From positions 85,845 to 149,844 of the forward strand of contig CACDIC010000001.1 in NCBI GenBank assembly GCA_902552805.1: 64,000 nt of DNA, given 5' to 3'. The notes under the pieces were generated by a model. It ran no database searches. It saw only the letters and a list, made by a program, of their open reading frames with translations, and was not told where the DNA came from. The DNA comes from an uncultured Pelagibacteraceae bacterium (lineage in GTDB: Bacteria > Pseudomonadota > Alphaproteobacteria > Pelagibacterales > Pelagibacteraceae). This document shows, piece after piece, positions 1 to 12,200 of this stretch. Within the stretch, counting starts at the first letter, position 1, and each line of letters begins with the position of its first letter. The position numbers and the translations under genes were made by a program.

Positions 1-1246
1 AAAAAGCTGCAACGACTGTTGATAATAAACCAACGATTGCTAAAAAATACATTGATTGTTCAATGACTGCTTTAAAAACATAAAACTTAGCAAAAAAACC
101 AGCCAAAGGAGGAATCCCAGCTAGTGAAAATAAAATTATTAGTAATGATAACGCTAGCATTGGATGATTTTTAGATAAACCTGACAAATCATCTATTTTT
201 TCGTAATAGTTATTGTCTCGTTTTAACATTAACAAGCATGAAAATAATCCTAAGTTCATAAGTACATATATAGTTATATAAATTACTGAACTTTGAATGC
301 CATCATTAGTACCTGCCGCTACACCAGCTAGAGCGTAACCAACATGACCTATGGAGCTATAAGCAACAAGCCTTTTCAAATTTGTTTGTCCTATGGCTGC
401 GATAGCACCAAATAGCATTGATGCGATTGATAAAAAAATTAAAATCATTTGCCACTGATCAATCAGATTTAAAAATGGTACATATAAAAATCTTATAAAT
501 ACTGTCAGTGCTGCTATTTTTGGAACTATTGTAAAAAATAATGTCACCGAAGTAGGTGAACCTTCATATACATCTGGAGCCCACATATGAAAAGGAACAG
601 CAGAAATCTTAAAGGCTAGTCCCACTAAAATAAATACAATACCAAATGTCAAAGCATACTCATTTGAATTTAATTGATCAGCTATTACATTGAAATTGGT
701 AGATCCAGTAAATCCATATATTAAAGAGCAACCATAGAGCAACAAACCGGAGGATAGAGCACTTAAAACAAAATATTTAAGTCCCGCTTCAGAAGATTTG
801 ATTTCATCTCTATTGAATGTAGCTAAAACATATAAGGCCAACGACTGAAGCTCAAGGCCCATATAAAATACAATTAAGTCATTAGAATTAATCATAACCA
901 TCATTCCTAATACAGAACTTAAAATTAATATTGGATACTCAATCTTAAAGATTTGAAAAGTTTTAATATAGTTCGAAGAAATGATTAGGACTAAGAAAGC
1001 AGCTAATAAAGTGATTATCTTCATTAAAGAAGATAAATAATCAATAATAATACTATTATTAAATAATTTTGTTTCGTTAATACCAATTGTTTCATTAAAA
1101 GTAATAACAGCGGTTACAATCAAAACAGCTAAAGAAAGACTCTGAACAAGTCTTGAGCTATTTTTTTTAAAAACACCTAATATTAATAAAAACATTATCG
1201 ACAAAGATAAAAATATTTCAGGTAATACTAATTGTAAATTTTCCAT
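1..1246 (-). CDS. nuoN: NADH-quinone oxidoreductase subunit N (partial)
   Basis: Antiporter-like membrane subunit of proton-pumping complex I. The reading frame is open from the ATG at 1246-1244 to the left edge, about 415 residues; the family is usually about 480, so the C-terminal end lies outside the window. It is very hydrophobic with many membrane spans. The conserved segment HMWAPDVYEGSPT lies near residue 220, and a lysine-containing helix follows (VPKIAAL). The start codon overlaps the nuoM stop by one base (TAATG), which implies translational coupling. It is the last gene of a nuoA-to-nuoN operon. The assignment rests on motif and position and is secure. Confidence 0.95.
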   Translation of the reverse strand, partial: MENLQLVLPEIFLSLSIMFLLILGVFKKNSSRLVQSLSLAVLIVTAVITFNETIGINETKLFNNSIIIDYLSSLMKIITLLAAFLVLIISSNYIKTFQIFKIEYPILILSSVLGMMVMINSNDLIVFYMGLELQSLALYVLATFNRDEIKSSEAGLKYFVLSALSSGLLLYGCSLIYGFTGSTNFNVIADQLNSNEYALTFGIVFILVGLAFKISAVPFHMWAPDVYEGSPTSVTLFFTIVPKIAALTVFIRFLYVPFLNLIDQWQMILIFLSIASMLFGAIAAIGQTNLKRLVAYSSIGHVGYALAGVAAGTNDGIQSSVIYITIYVLMNLGLFSCLLMLKRDNNYYEKIDDLSGLSKNHPMLALSLLIILFSLAGIPPLAGFFAKFYVFKAVIEQSMYFLAIVGLLSTVVAAF

Positions 1247-2730
1247 TATGTTTTACTTGCTAATTTAAAATTATATTGATCAATTAAATCTGAGATAGAA
1301 ACCTCAATTGTGTTAATTAGAGGATCTGGATAAAATCCAAAAAATAGTGTTGGTACAGCTAAACAAGATAAAATAAATAACTCAGATCTATTTAAATCAA
1401 ACATCTGTTTCAAATCTGTATTTATTAATTTACCAAAAACTACTCTTTTATATAACCAAAGCATATATGCAGCACCAATAATTACCCCTAAGCTAGCAAT
1501 CACAGCTACTAAAAAATTATCCTTAAATGCGCCCATCAAAATTAAAAACTCCCCAACAAAACCACTTGTTCCAGGTAGGCCTAGAGCTGCTAAAGTAAAT
1601 AACATAAACAAAATAGAATATTTTGGAATAATACTCACGATTCCACCATAGGTATTTATAAGTCTTGAATGCATTCTGTCATAAACAACACCTACACATA
1701 AAAAAAGTGCTGCTGAAACTAGTCCATGACTGATCATCTGAATAATACTTCCCTCAATACCTTGTTGCTGAATAGTAAAAATTCCTAAAGTAACATAACC
1801 CATATGGGCAACTGATGAATAAGCAATTAGCTTTTTCATATCTTCCTGCATTAAAGCTATGAAAGAAGTAAAAATAATCGCAATTACACTGAGTGTGTAA
1901 ATCAATGGGGTGAAGATTTCTGATGCTGCCGGAAATAATCCAAGAGAAAATCTTATAAAACCATAACCTGCCATTTTTAATAATATAGCTGCTAATAAAA
2001 CAGATCCTGCTGTTGGTGCTTCAACATGAGCATCTGGTAACCATGTATGAACTGGCCACATAGGAGTTTTAACTGCAAAAGAGCTAAAAAAAGCTAACCA
2101 TAAAAGATTTTGATACTTAATATCAATTCCGGAATTATAAAGTTCAACTACATCTGTAGTTCCATTCAGCCAATAAATTGTAATTATAGCTACTAACATT
2201 AAAACTGAACCAAGTAGCGTATACAAAAAAAATTTAAATGCTGAATAAACTCTTCTGGCACCACCCCAGATTCCAATAATTAAAAACATAGGAATTAAAC
2301 CTGCCTCAAAAAATAAATAAAAAATAACAAGGTCTAAAGAGCAGAATACACCGATCATAAAAGACTCCATGATAAGTACAGCTATCAAAAATTCACTTAG
2401 TCTCTCTTTGATTGAATTATTTACCGATACAATACAAAGGGGTGTAATAAATGTTGTGAGTAAAATAAACAAAATTGAAATACCATCAACACCTACCTTG
2501 TAATTTATTAAATCTTTAATCCAAATTCTTTCCTCAACAAATTGAAACTCAGAAGTTGTAGGATCAAATAATATCCATAGATAAATTGATAAAAAAAAAT
2601 TTACTGCTGAAGTAAATAAAGCAACATATTTTCCAGTAAAATTATTTTTTTTATCACTTTTGGTAAAAAATAAGAATAAAGCTCCAATTGATGGTAATAA
2701 AATCAAAGAGGAAAGAATAGGAAAGTTCAT
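1246..2730 (-). CDS. nuoM: NADH-quinone oxidoreductase subunit M
   Basis: Antiporter-like proton-translocating membrane subunit of complex I, 494 residues, the normal length. It carries the family signature VHTWLPDAHVEAPTAGSVLL around residue 230 and the lysine-bearing helix LLKMAGYG just after it. A conserved glutamate of the proton channel is seen near residue 140 (FYLFFEAGLIPMFL). About 14 membrane spans are evident. It overlaps nuoL upstream and nuoN downstream by a single base on each side, so the three distal subunits are probably translated as a coupled unit. Confidence 0.97.
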   Translation of the reverse strand: MNFPILSSLILLPSIGALFLFFTKSDKKNNFTGKYVALFTSAVNFFLSIYLWILFDPTTSEFQFVEERIWIKDLINYKVGVDGISILFILLTTFITPLCIVSVNNSIKERLSEFLIAVLIMESFMIGVFCSLDLVIFYLFFEAGLIPMFLIIGIWGGARRVYSAFKFFLYTLLGSVLMLVAIITIYWLNGTTDVVELYNSGIDIKYQNLLWLAFFSSFAVKTPMWPVHTWLPDAHVEAPTAGSVLLAAILLKMAGYGFIRFSLGLFPAASEIFTPLIYTLSVIAIIFTSFIALMQEDMKKLIAYSSVAHMGYVTLGIFTIQQQGIEGSIIQMISHGLVSAALFLCVGVVYDRMHSRLINTYGGIVSIIPKYSILFMLFTLAALGLPGTSGFVGEFLILMGAFKDNFLVAVIASLGVIIGAAYMLWLYKRVVFGKLINTDLKQMFDLNRSELFILSCLAVPTLFFGFYPDPLINTIEVSISDLIDQYNFKLASKT

Positions 2731-4643
2731 TATTTTACAATTAAGAATGTTAATAGAGCAGAAAAACCAAGTAACATTACAAAAGCATATTGATATATAT
2801 ACCCGCTCTGAAATTTATTAGCTTTTACTGAAAATTTTTTGATCATCGACGAAATACCGTCTGGACCAAACCCATCGATAATTTTCAAATCAAAGAACTT
2901 CCATAAAAATAAACCTAATTTTTTTGATGGTTTAACAAATAAAACATCATAAAGTTCATCAAAATACCATTTATTTAACAAAAACTGATAAAGCGGTTTA
3001 TTTATACTGGCTAATCGTTCAGGTAAATTTCTATTTTTAAGGAATAAATAATATGCTAGTGGAATAGATAATATTACCAAAGTTGGAGTAAGTAATAAAA
3101 ACCATAGTGGTGGGTGATCAGTACTTAATGGTTTTAGAAAAAATATTGAGTCACGCCAAAAATTATTTAGACCTTCATAACCGATAAATAATTCTTTAAA
3201 TAAAAATCCTGCAAATATTGCACCAATTGATAATAAAACTAGAGGTATCAACATCACGATAGGAGACTCGTGCGTCTCATCTATCTTAATCTCTTTATTA
3301 TTATAATCACCATGAAAAGTTTTAAAAATTAATCTCCAAGAATAAATTGATGTAAGAAATGCTGTAAAAATACCTATACCAGCAGCATAATAACCTGTTG
3401 TATTTCCTCTCAAATAAGCAAATTCAATTATTGCGTCTTTAGAATAAAAACCTGATAAAAATGGAAACCCCGTTAAAGCTAGCGTTCCTATAATCATTAG
3501 TGAATAGGTGTATGGAAGTTTTTTCCACACTCCGCCCATATTATTTATATTTTGTTCGTCTTTAAAAGCATGAATAACTGAACCGGATCCTAAAAATAAT
3601 AGTGCTTTAAAAAACGCGTGAGTGAATAAATGAAACATTGCAACATTATACGCTCCCACGCCAGTGGCAAAAAACATGTAACCTAATTGGCTACAAGTAG
3701 AATACGCAATTATTTTTTTAATATCATTTTGTACCAGTGCTACTGTTGCAGCAAAGAATGCAGTACTCATACCAACAATTGTAATGATATTTAAAGCTAG
3801 ATCAGAGTATTCATAAATTGGAGAACACCTTACAACTAGAAAAACTCCTGCTGTTACCATTGTGGCGGCATGAATTAAGGCAGAAACAGGTGTTGGTCCC
3901 TCCATAGCATCTGGTAACCAGGTATGAAGTAAAATTTGTGCTGATTTACCCATTGCACCAATGAATAAAAGTAAGCAAATCAAATCTACAGCATTTAATG
4001 TGATACCTAAAAATACCAAATTTTTATCTGTAATGTTTGGAATTTTAGCAAAAACCTCAGAATAATTTACTGTTCCAAATAAATAAAAAATTAAAAATAT
4101 CCCGAGAGCAAACCCGAAATCACCCACTCTATTTACTACAAATGCTTTAATTGCAGCTTTGTTTGCTGACTCTTTTTTAAACCAAAATCCTATTAAAAAA
4201 TACGAACATAAGCCTACACCTTCCCAACCAAAAAATAATTGAATGAAATTATCTGCAGTAACTAACATCAGCATTGCAAATGTAAATAAGGATAAGTAAG
4301 CCATAAATCTTGGTTTGTGCGGATCGTGAGACATGTAACCGATTGAATAAATATGAACTAAGGCAGAAACTGATGTAACAACAACTAACATCACAGCAGA
4401 TAATGAGTCAATCTTCATTGACCAATTTACTTCAAGCGATCCAGAGCTAATCCATGTCGCTATTATGATGTTCTCTTGATATTGATTAACAACAACCTCA
4501 TACAAAACGAGGACAGAAAAAATTGCTGAAATAGATACCAATAGGCTAGTAATAATTTCTGAACTTCTATCTCCTATTAATTTTCCAAAAAATCCTGAAA
4601 TAATTGAAGCAATTAATGGTAATGCTATAATTGAAATTTCCAT
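2730..4643 (-). CDS. nuoL: NADH-quinone oxidoreductase subunit L
   Basis: Largest antiporter-like subunit of complex I, 637 residues, matching the family, including the C-terminal extension that forms the long lateral helix. It shows ILLHTWLPDAMEGPTPVSAL near residue 240 and the N-terminal segment NWSMKIDSLSAVMLVVVTSV. It starts with ATG one base before the nuoK stop region and ends in a one-base overlap with nuoM. It contributes to proton translocation in the inner membrane. Confidence 0.97.
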   Translation of the reverse strand: MEISIIALPLIASIISGFFGKLIGDRSSEIITSLLVSISAIFSVLVLYEVVVNQYQENIIIATWISSGSLEVNWSMKIDSLSAVMLVVVTSVSALVHIYSIGYMSHDPHKPRFMAYLSLFTFAMLMLVTADNFIQLFFGWEGVGLCSYFLIGFWFKKESANKAAIKAFVVNRVGDFGFALGIFLIFYLFGTVNYSEVFAKIPNITDKNLVFLGITLNAVDLICLLLFIGAMGKSAQILLHTWLPDAMEGPTPVSALIHAATMVTAGVFLVVRCSPIYEYSDLALNIITIVGMSTAFFAATVALVQNDIKKIIAYSTCSQLGYMFFATGVGAYNVAMFHLFTHAFFKALLFLGSGSVIHAFKDEQNINNMGGVWKKLPYTYSLMIIGTLALTGFPFLSGFYSKDAIIEFAYLRGNTTGYYAAGIGIFTAFLTSIYSWRLIFKTFHGDYNNKEIKIDETHESPIVMLIPLVLLSIGAIFAGFLFKELFIGYEGLNNFWRDSIFFLKPLSTDHPPLWFLLLTPTLVILSIPLAYYLFLKNRNLPERLASINKPLYQFLLNKWYFDELYDVLFVKPSKKLGLFLWKFFDLKIIDGFGPDGISSMIKKFSVKANKFQSGYIYQYAFVMLLGFSALLTFLIVK

Positions 4644-4644
4644 T

Positions 4645-4956
4645 TTAACCTTTTAGTTTATCTATCTCTTCTACTCGAATAGTTCCAGAATTTCTAAAAT
4701 AAACAACTATGATCGCAAGACCAATTGCAGCCTCAGCTGCAGCAACAGTTAGTATAAAGAGGGTAAACACTTGACCAGAAAGATCTCCTAAATAAATTGA
4801 AAAAGATACTAAATTAATATTTACAGCTAATAAGATAAGTTCAATACTCATCAAGATTACAATAATATTTTTTCTATTAAGAAATATACCAATTATTCCA
4901 ATACTAAAAATAACAGCACCTAAAGTTAAATAATGACCTAAACCTATATCAATCAT
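4645..4956 (-). CDS. nuoK: NADH-quinone oxidoreductase subunit K
   Basis: Small membrane subunit of complex I with three transmembrane helices, 103 residues, the standard size. Two membrane-embedded glutamates expected in NuoK are visible in [10 protein letters not shown] (about residue 38) and [11 protein letters not shown] (about residue 73). Its start lies 8 bases inside nuoJ, so translation is coupled. Confidence 0.96.
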   Translation of the reverse strand: MIDIGLGHYLTLGAVIFSIGIIGIFLNRKNIIVILMSIELILLAVNINLVSFSIYLGDLSGQVFTLFILTVAAAEAAIGLAIIVVYFRNSGTIRVEEIDKLKG

Positions 4957-5581
4957 CTATTTTTACTCCTTTATTAGACGCAACTTCAAGTACTTCCACA
5001 CCTTCAGTCCTTTCTCTAGATATTTGTTTTAAATAACTTTGTTTTTTTACACCCTCTCTTTGTCTAAAAGTAAGAACTATTGCACCTATCATAGCAATCA
5101 AAAGTATCATCCCACTAATTTGAAACACATGTATATAATCAGTGTATAAAACCTGACCTAATGAATGAGTGTTACTAACCCCATTTTCTAGTGATGATTT
5201 TGCAGAATTAAATAAATCAGGCTTATATTTCCATCCACCTATTACAATTATCAATTCAAAAAAAATTATTACACTGATTAATAGTCCTATAGGAATATGT
5301 CTTGAGCTATCTTTTGAAACAAACCACTGATTTTTTTGTTGAGCAACATTAAGCATCATTACGACAAACAAAAATAGCACTGCAACTGCCCCAACATAAA
5401 CTATCAACATAATCATCCCCAAAAATTCAGCACCAATCATTATAAAGAGGCAAGATATACTTATAAAATCAAGAATTAAAAAAAAAACTGAATGAACTGT
5501 GTTTTTAGAAACAGTTACCATTATGGCAGAAACAACTGCAATCACAGAAAAGACATAAAAAAATATTGCATGTGCAATCAT
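4949..5581 (-). CDS. nuoJ: NADH-quinone oxidoreductase subunit J
   Basis: Membrane subunit of complex I with five predicted helices, 210 residues. The conserved TM3 region that undergoes pi-bulge rearrangement is recognisable as [20 protein letters not shown] near residue 55. The C-terminal tail after QREGVKKQ is charged and variable, as is usual. It lies between nuoI (3-base gap) and nuoK (8-base overlap). Confidence 0.96.
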   Translation of the reverse strand: MIAHAIFFYVFSVIAVVSAIMVTVSKNTVHSVFFLILDFISISCLFIMIGAEFLGMIMLIVYVGAVAVLFLFVVMMLNVAQQKNQWFVSKDSSRHIPIGLLISVIIFFELIIVIGGWKYKPDLFNSAKSSLENGVSNTHSLGQVLYTDYIHVFQISGMILLIAMIGAIVLTFRQREGVKKQSYLKQISRERTEGVEVLEVASNKGVKIDD

Positions 5582-5584
5582 AAA

Positions 5585-6070
5585 TTATCTGTATGGATTG
5601 TCTGATTTAATATTTGCCGCTAAAACATTTTCCCATCTATCTCCGTTATCTAGGAGCTTTTCTTTTGTATAATAGAGTTCTTCACGAGTTTCAGTTGAAA
5701 ATTCAAAATTTGGTCCTTGGACAATTGCATCTACAGGACAAGACTCTTCACATAATCCACAATAAATACATTTCATCATATCAATATCATAGCGAGTAGT
5801 TTTTCTGCTTCCATCAGCTCTTTCAGCAGATTCAATTGTAATTGCTTGAGCGGGACAGACAGCTTCACACAATTTACAAGCTATACATCTTTCTTCTCCA
5901 TTAGGATATCTTCTCAATGCGTGTTCACCTCTATATCTTGGACTAATTTTGCCTTTTTCAAATGGATAATTTATTGTTTTTTTTGATTTGAAAAGTTCCT
6001 TAATAGCGATAAAAAGCCCACTGATAAAATCGGTCATTAATATTGTTTTAAAAAATCTTGATATTTTCAT
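5585..6070 (-). CDS. nuoI: NADH-quinone oxidoreductase subunit I
   Basis: Ferredoxin-like subunit of the peripheral arm carrying clusters N6a and N6b. Two CxxCxxCxxxCP motifs are present: Cys62, 65, 68, 72 and Cys101, 104, 107, 111. The length of 161 residues is typical for alphaproteobacteria. It is one base from the nuoH stop and part of the nuo operon. Confidence 0.97.
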   Translation of the reverse strand: MKISRFFKTILMTDFISGLFIAIKELFKSKKTINYPFEKGKISPRYRGEHALRRYPNGEERCIACKLCEAVCPAQAITIESAERADGSRKTTRYDIDMMKCIYCGLCEESCPVDAIVQGPNFEFSTETREELYYTKEKLLDNGDRWENVLAANIKSDNPYR

Positions 6071-7069
6071 TTATATTGTAGGTAAAAGATTAAAGTAAAA
6101 AAGATAACTTGCTGTCAAAACAACATAAGTTAAAGATAATGGTAAAAATATTTTCCAACCTAGTCTCATTAGTTGATCATATCTATATCTTGGAACAATC
6201 GCTTTGACCAACGCAAAAAGAATAAATAAAAATAAAATTTTGAAAATTAACCAAAGAGCGCCAGGTATTAAATTAAAAGGATAAAGATCGATCGGAGATA
6301 ACCAGCCTCCTAAAAATAAAATTGACCCTAGTGCACACATTAACAAAATATTTGCATACTCTCCCAACCAAAACATTGCATACATCATCCCAGAATATTC
6401 TGTTTGGTAACCCGCAACTAATTCAGCCTCTGCTTCTGGTAAATCAAAAGGTGGTCTATTTGTTTCAGCTAAAGCTGATATAAAAAAAATTACAAACATT
6501 GGAAATAATGGTATTACAAACCACATTTCTTTTTGAGCAACTACAATATCATTCAAGTTTAGAGATCCAACGCATAATAAGACATTAATTATAATAATAC
6601 CAATCGATACTTCATAAGATACCATTTGTGCAGCAGATCTAATTGCTCCTAAGAAAGGATATTTTGAATTCGATGCCCATCCACCCATTATTATCCCATA
6701 CACACCCAATGATGAGACAGCAAAAATATATAAAATTCCAACATTTATATCTGCTAATACTTGTTCAACTCCAAAAGGAATTACAGCCCATGCTATTAGA
6801 GCTAGAGTCATTGTTATTATTGGAGCAAGAATAAAAATTACTTTGTTTGAACTAGCAGGTATTATAATTTCCTTGAAAATATATTTTAGGGCATCTGCTA
6901 TGGATTGTAATAAGCCAAATGGACCAACAACATTTGGACCTTGTCTTTTTTGAACAAAAGCCCAAACTCTTCGATCCAACCAAACGATCATAGCGACTGA
7001 AACTAAAACAGGCACTAATAAAAATAAAACTTTGTAACTTTCTTGAAAAATAATATTTAAGTATTCCAT
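6071..7069 (-). CDS. nuoH: NADH-quinone oxidoreductase subunit H
   Basis: Membrane subunit at the junction of the peripheral and membrane arms, forming the quinone entry chamber. 332 residues with eight predicted helices. The diagnostic loop [20 protein letters not shown] lies around residues 200-220, and [15 protein letters not shown] lies near residue 45. It is separated by 3 bases from nuoG. Confidence 0.97.
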   Translation of the reverse strand: MEYLNIIFQESYKVLFLLVPVLVSVAMIVWLDRRVWAFVQKRQGPNVVGPFGLLQSIADALKYIFKEIIIPASSNKVIFILAPIITMTLALIAWAVIPFGVEQVLADINVGILYIFAVSSLGVYGIIMGGWASNSKYPFLGAIRSAAQMVSYEVSIGIIIINVLLCVGSLNLNDIVVAQKEMWFVIPLFPMFVIFFISALAETNRPPFDLPEAEAELVAGYQTEYSGMMYAMFWLGEYANILLMCALGSILFLGGWLSPIDLYPFNLIPGALWLIFKILFLFILFALVKAIVPRYRYDQLMRLGWKIFLPLSLTYVVLTASYLFYFNLLPTI

Positions 7070-7072
7070 GAA

Positions 7073-9106
7073 TTAACCTTCTGTCCCTGTTTTTTTTAAA
7101 TCAATTTTTGCGTTATTACATTCAAGCATAGTTTTTGATGAGCGTGCAATTACATTAGAAAAATAGTAGTCTTTATAATCAACTTTTAAAAATTCATCAG
7201 TAAAATCGCTTTCATTTAATTCATTATCTAATTCTGAAGTTTGCTGATCTTTATTCACTTTTAAATAGTTAAACATACTACTTTCGAGTTCATCTTTATC
7301 ATTAAAAAGTTTTCTATTATTCATAATCTCAGCGAGATCATTTATAATTTGCCAGTCCTCTTTTGCATCACCTGGGGGGTAAGATGCTTTATAAGCTTTT
7401 TGTAATTTACCTTCCAAGTTAGTGTAATGTCCAGATTGTTCAGTATAAGCAGCACCTGGTAAAATTATATCTGCAATTTCTGCACCTCTATCTCCATGAC
7501 TTCCTTGATAGATAATAAATTCATCTTTCTTTTTAAAATCTAAATTATCTTGGCCAAGTAAAAAAATAATTTCAAATTTGTTTTCATGAAGTTCATCTAG
7601 AATTTTATCACTTTTATCAATGATATCTAAATCTAAATTTCCAACTGCACCTGCATCCACTGATAATATATTAATTGGATTCCAATCATCATTCAGTTTA
7701 TTATTCTTGGATAAAAACTCTTTGGATAAATTAAATAAATAACTTGCTGATTTAATTTTAAAAAAAGACTCACCAAATACAATCATTGGTTTTTTTGACT
7801 CAATAATTTCTTTTGACAATTCATCATTATTTTCAAATATATCTTTGATAGTTTTTATCTTCCCATTTAAACTTTGATAGTTGTAAGTTAAGTCTCCAAG
7901 ATCGTTTAAAGAGATAACTCTAGTATTATTACTTAAATATGCTTTTCGAATTCTCGCATTAATCATTGTTGCTTCAAATCTAGGATTTGTGCCTATCAAT
8001 AAAATTAAATCTGCCTCTTCAATGCCGTTTATCGATGAATTGAATAAATAATTTTCTCTTTTAGAATTGTCGATAAATCTTTTTGAAGATCTAAAATCAT
8101 ATTTTTTCGTATCAATTGTTCTTTCTAAAAATTCTTTGAAAATGAAACTTGTCTCCATATTTGTTAGATCACCAACAAATCCGCAAATTTTATCTTTATT
8201 TGCATTTTCTATTTTTGATTTAATGATTTTGTAAACCTCATCCCAAGAGGCTTTTTCAAATTTATTATTATACTTTATATACGGAGTGTCTAATCTTTGA
8301 TTTAATAATCCATCACAAGCATATCTTGTTTTATCTGAAATCCACTCTTCATTTATATCTTCATTTATAACAGGTAAAACTCTTTTCACTTCCCAATCAT
8401 AGGTATCAACTCGAATATTAGAACCAACCGCATCCATTACATCAATTGTCTGCGTTTTCTTTAATTCCCATGGTCTTGCTTCAAAAACATAAGGCTTAGA
8501 TGTTAGAGCTCCTACTGGACAAAGATCGATTACGTTTCCTGACAGTTCTGATTGAACTGATTGCTCTAAATATGTAGTAATTTGCATATCCTCACCCCTT
8601 CCAATTGCACCTAACTCAGGAACTCCTGCTATCTCGGTTGCAAATCTCACACACCTTGTACAATGAATACATCTTGTCATTTGAGTTTTGATCAGTGGAC
8701 CCATATTTTTTTCAGGCACTGCTCTTTTGTTTTCTTTAAATCTTGACTTGTCTATTCCATAAAACATCGATTGATCTTGAAGATCACATTCCCCACCCTG
8801 ATCACACACTGGACAATCCAACGGATGATTTGCTAATAAAAACTCCATTACACCTTTCCTTGATTTCTCTATTTTTGGAGTATTAGTTTTTATAACCATT
8901 CCATCTGTTGCGGGCATTGCACATGAGGCTATTGGTTTTGGAGATTTTTCCATTTCAACTAAACACATTCTGCAGTTACCAGCTATTGATAATTTTTCGT
9001 GATAACAAAATCTTGGTATTTCTGCGCCTGCTTTTTCACAAGCTTGGAGAACAGTTAACCCTTCCTCAACCTCTACTTCAATATCGTTAACTTTTAATTT
9101 AAGCAT
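7073..9106 (-). CDS. nuoG: NADH-quinone oxidoreductase subunit G
   Basis: Large iron-sulfur subunit of the peripheral arm, 677 residues. The N-terminal [2Fe-2S] domain has Cys34, 45, 48 and 62. The next [4Fe-4S] cluster uses His94, Cys98, Cys101 and Cys107. A further cluster uses Cys146, 149, 152 and Cys196 (DLCPVGAL). A molybdopterin-oxidoreductase-like domain follows, shorter and more divergent than in E. coli, as in other alphaproteobacteria. The start overlaps the nuoF end by 8 bases. Confidence 0.96.
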   Translation of the reverse strand: MLKLKVNDIEVEVEEGLTVLQACEKAGAEIPRFCYHEKLSIAGNCRMCLVEMEKSPKPIASCAMPATDGMVIKTNTPKIEKSRKGVMEFLLANHPLDCPVCDQGGECDLQDQSMFYGIDKSRFKENKRAVPEKNMGPLIKTQMTRCIHCTRCVRFATEIAGVPELGAIGRGEDMQITTYLEQSVQSELSGNVIDLCPVGALTSKPYVFEARPWELKKTQTIDVMDAVGSNIRVDTYDWEVKRVLPVINEDINEEWISDKTRYACDGLLNQRLDTPYIKYNNKFEKASWDEVYKIIKSKIENANKDKICGFVGDLTNMETSFIFKEFLERTIDTKKYDFRSSKRFIDNSKRENYLFNSSINGIEEADLILLIGTNPRFEATMINARIRKAYLSNNTRVISLNDLGDLTYNYQSLNGKIKTIKDIFENNDELSKEIIESKKPMIVFGESFFKIKSASYLFNLSKEFLSKNNKLNDDWNPINILSVDAGAVGNLDLDIIDKSDKILDELHENKFEIIFLLGQDNLDFKKKDEFIIYQGSHGDRGAEIADIILPGAAYTEQSGHYTNLEGKLQKAYKASYPPGDAKEDWQIINDLAEIMNNRKLFNDKDELESSMFNYLKVNKDQQTSELDNELNESDFTDEFLKVDYKDYYFSNVIARSSKTMLECNNAKIDLKKTGTEG

Positions 9107-10427
9107 TTTTATCCAATAAGTGTTGATCTACTAAATATGGAATATTCTTATTTTCTTTTACAATTGGATCAAATTTATTTCTTTTTTTAATTTCATCTTT
9201 GAAATGTCTCAATAAACCTTGAACTGGCCAAGAAGAACCCTCACCAAATGCACAAATCGTATGACCTTCTATTTGTTTTGTAACATCACCTAGCATGTCT
9301 ATCTCATCTTTAGATGCTTCTCCTTTTGCCATTCTTTCAAGCATTCTCCACATCCAGCCTGAACCTTCTCTACAAGGTGTACATTGGCCACAACTTTCAT
9401 GTTTGTAAAATCTCGCTATTCGAGCCATACATTTTATAATGTCTTGATCTTTATTAATCACAACTACACCAGCTGTACCTAATCCACTTTTTTCAGCCAT
9501 TAACGAGTCAAAGTCCATAGTCAAAGTCTCACATTTATCTTTTGGTATTAATGGCATTGATGATCCACCAGGTATAACAGCTTGCAAATTATCCCAGCCA
9601 CCTATGACACCCCCAGCATGTACTTCAATTAGTTCTTTTAATGGAATGTTCATTTCTTCCTCAACATTACAAGGATTATTTACATTTCCAGATATACAAA
9701 AAATTTTGGTGCCTGTATTTTTTTCTCTTCCCAAAGACGCAAACCATTTACCACCTCTTCTCAGGATAGTTGGTACAACAGCTATGGTTTCCACATTATT
9801 AATTATTGTTGGGCAACCATAAAGTCCTATTAGTGCTGGAAAAGGAGGTTTTAATCTTGGTTGACCTTTTTTTCCTTCAATACTCTCAAGTAATGCAGTT
9901 TCCTCTCCACAAATATATGCTCCAGCTCCATAGTGAATATAAATATCTAGATCCCACCCAGTACCTGCAGCGTTTTTACCTAATAGTTTTTTTTCATAAG
10001 CTTCGTCAATTGCTGCTTGAAGCTTTTGTCCATCTACAAAATATTCTCCTCTAATATAAATATAACAAACATGTGCTTGAATTGCATAAGATGCAATCAA
10101 ACAACCTTCGATTAATTTATGAGGTTCAAATCTTAAAATATCTCTATCTTTACAAGTTCCTGGCTCAGATTCATCTCCGTTAATCACTAAATAATGTGGT
10201 CTAGAGCCGACTTCCTTGGGTGCAAAGGACCATTTTAGACCTGTTGGAAAACCCGCACCACCTCTTCCTCTAAGTTGAGAATCTTTAATTTCATTTATAA
10301 TCCAGTCTCTACCCTTATCTGTTATTTCTTTAGTATTTACCCAATCACCTCTTTTTTGAGATGAAGTTAGATCAGGTCCCAAATCATTGTATAAGTTTTG
10401 AAAAATTCTGTCTTGATCCTTAAGCAT
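9099..10427 (-). CDS. nuoF: NADH-quinone oxidoreductase subunit F (NADH/FMN-binding)
   Basis: Catalytic subunit that oxidises NADH through FMN. 442 residues. The glycine-rich NADH/FMN binding segment [15 protein letters not shown] lies near residue 55. [19 protein letters not shown] lies near residue 170. The N3 [4Fe-4S] motif [14 protein letters not shown] lies near residue 350, with its fourth cysteine in TICAFGEG near residue 395. It overlaps nuoE by 8 bases and nuoG by 8 bases. Confidence 0.97.
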   Translation of the reverse strand: MLKDQDRIFQNLYNDLGPDLTSSQKRGDWVNTKEITDKGRDWIINEIKDSQLRGRGGAGFPTGLKWSFAPKEVGSRPHYLVINGDESEPGTCKDRDILRFEPHKLIEGCLIASYAIQAHVCYIYIRGEYFVDGQKLQAAIDEAYEKKLLGKNAAGTGWDLDIYIHYGAGAYICGEETALLESIEGKKGQPRLKPPFPALIGLYGCPTIINNVETIAVVPTILRRGGKWFASLGREKNTGTKIFCISGNVNNPCNVEEEMNIPLKELIEVHAGGVIGGWDNLQAVIPGGSSMPLIPKDKCETLTMDFDSLMAEKSGLGTAGVVVINKDQDIIKCMARIARFYKHESCGQCTPCREGSGWMWRMLERMAKGEASKDEIDMLGDVTKQIEGHTICAFGEGSSWPVQGLLRHFKDEIKKRNKFDPIVKENKNIPYLVDQHLLDKNA

Positions 10428-11028
10428 TTTTTAGATCCATTAATGTTTTTCTATTATTTTCTGGTTCATTATTTATTCTTCCTCTATAGGAGCCAGGTGT
10501 TGGTTTTTCTCCATTTAAAATTTTGTCCAAAATTTTTAAAGTTTTTTCTTTATCAAGATCCTCATAGTAGTCATCATTAATTTGCATCATCGGGGCATTG
10601 ACACATGCGCCAAGACACTCAACTTCCATCCATGAACAATTTTTATCATTTGAAAGTGCTGATTCATGTTCTGAAATTTTTTCTTTACATGCCTCGACTA
10701 ATTTATTTGCCCCTCTTATCATGCATGGAGTTGTGGTACACACTTGAACAAAATACTTACCAACAGGTGATAAATTATACATGCTATAGAAAGTAGCAAC
10801 TTCATATACTTTTATGTATGGCATATCTAAAAATTTTGCGATGTGTTTCATTGCAGCTAATGGTATCCAGTTATCATTTTGTTTTTGAGCTAAATATAAC
10901 AATGCCATCACAGCACTTTGTTGTTTACCTTCTGGATATTTGGCAACAATACTCTTTGCTGCCTCTAATGAAGAAGCGTTAAATTCAAAATTTTCAGGTT
11001 GGTTTTTTGCAGGTCTTCTTAAACTCAT
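10420..11028 (-). CDS. nuoE: NADH-quinone oxidoreductase subunit E
   Basis: Thioredoxin-fold subunit with a [2Fe-2S] cluster (N1a). Ligands are Cys97 and Cys102 (CTTTPC) and Cys138 and Cys142 (CLGAC). 202 residues. A C-terminal tail past residue 165 contains the PTPGSYRGR element common in alphaproteobacterial NuoE. It overlaps nuoD by 4 bases and nuoF by 8 bases. Confidence 0.96.
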   Translation of the reverse strand: MSLRRPAKNQPENFEFNASSLEAAKSIVAKYPEGKQQSAVMALLYLAQKQNDNWIPLAAMKHIAKFLDMPYIKVYEVATFYSMYNLSPVGKYFVQVCTTTPCMIRGANKLVEACKEKISEHESALSNDKNCSWMEVECLGACVNAPMMQINDDYYEDLDKEKTLKILDKILNGEKPTPGSYRGRINNEPENNRKTLMDLKNA

Positions 11029-12200
11029 CTATCGACCTCCCCAAAAACTATATCAAGTGAACCAAGAACAGCAGGTACATCCGCTAACATATGGCCCTTA
11101 ATTAAATAATCCATTGATTGTAAATGTGAAAATCCTGGCGCTCTAATCTTACACTTGTAAGGTTTACTTGATCCATCTGAGATTAAATAAACACCAAATT
11201 CACCCTTAGGTGCTTCGACAGCAGTATAAATTTCATCCTTTGGTACACGATATCCCTCAGTAAATAGTTTAAAGTGATGTATTAATGCTTCCATAGATTG
11301 TTTTATTTCTGATTTAGATGGTGGAGATATTTTACCATCAAAAGTTTTAATTGGACCTTTTTCCATCCTCGCTAAACATTGTTTTATAATGGATACACTT
11401 TCTTTCATTTCCTCAATTCTACATAAGTATCGATCGTAACAGTCACCATTTTTACCTACTGGAATTTTAAATTCTAATTGATCATAGCAATCATAGGGTT
11501 GAGATTTTCTTAAATCCCAAGGGATCCCTGAACCTCTAATCATTACACCACTAAACGAGTAATCTAACGCATCATCTTTGGTTACCACTCCAATATCTAC
11601 ATTTCTTTGCTTAAATATTCTATTATCAGTTAAAAGATTCTCGAGATCATTTATTATTTTTGGGAAAGTTTCACAAAATTTCGCTATATCATTTTCTAAA
11701 CCAACTGGTAAATCTTGATGAACACCACCAGCTCTAAAATAATTAGCGTGTAATCTTGATCCAGATGCTCGTTCGTAAAAAGTCATTAATGTCTCTCTTT
11801 CCTCAAATCCCCATAATGATGGTGTTAATGCACCCACATCTAAAGCTTGAGTAGTAACATTTAATATATGACTTAATATTCTTCCGATTTCGCAAAACAT
11901 AACTCTTATATATTGTGCTCTTATTGGAACATCGATATCTAGAATTTTTTCTATAGCTAAGGCAAAAGCATGTTCTTGGTTCATGGGAGCAACATAATCA
12001 AGTCGATCAAAATATGGGACAGCTTGCATATATGTTTTATTTTCAATTAATTTTTCTGTTCCTCGATGTAATAAACCAATATGCGGGTCTGCTTTTTCTA
12101 CAACCTCACCATCCAGTTCAAGAATTAGTCTTAACACACCATGGGCAGCTGGATGTTGTGGGCCAAAATTCAAATTTAGATTTTTAATTTTTTTTGTCAT
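11025..12200 (-). CDS. nuoD: NADH-quinone oxidoreductase subunit D
   Basis: The 49-kDa-type subunit that helps form the quinone-binding site. 391 residues. The N-terminal [20 protein letters not shown] (about residues 10-28) and [14 protein letters not shown] (about residues 41-54) are diagnostic. The C-terminal DIVFGEVDR is also conserved. It is a separate gene, not a NuoCD fusion, and overlaps nuoC by 17 bases. Confidence 0.97.
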   Translation of the reverse strand: MTKKIKNLNLNFGPQHPAAHGVLRLILELDGEVVEKADPHIGLLHRGTEKLIENKTYMQAVPYFDRLDYVAPMNQEHAFALAIEKILDIDVPIRAQYIRVMFCEIGRILSHILNVTTQALDVGALTPSLWGFEERETLMTFYERASGSRLHANYFRAGGVHQDLPVGLENDIAKFCETFPKIINDLENLLTDNRIFKQRNVDIGVVTKDDALDYSFSGVMIRGSGIPWDLRKSQPYDCYDQLEFKIPVGKNGDCYDRYLCRIEEMKESVSIIKQCLARMEKGPIKTFDGKISPPSKSEIKQSMEALIHHFKLFTEGYRVPKDEIYTAVEAPKGEFGVYLISDGSSKPYKCKIRAPGFSHLQSMDYLIKGHMLADVPAVLGSLDIVFGEVDR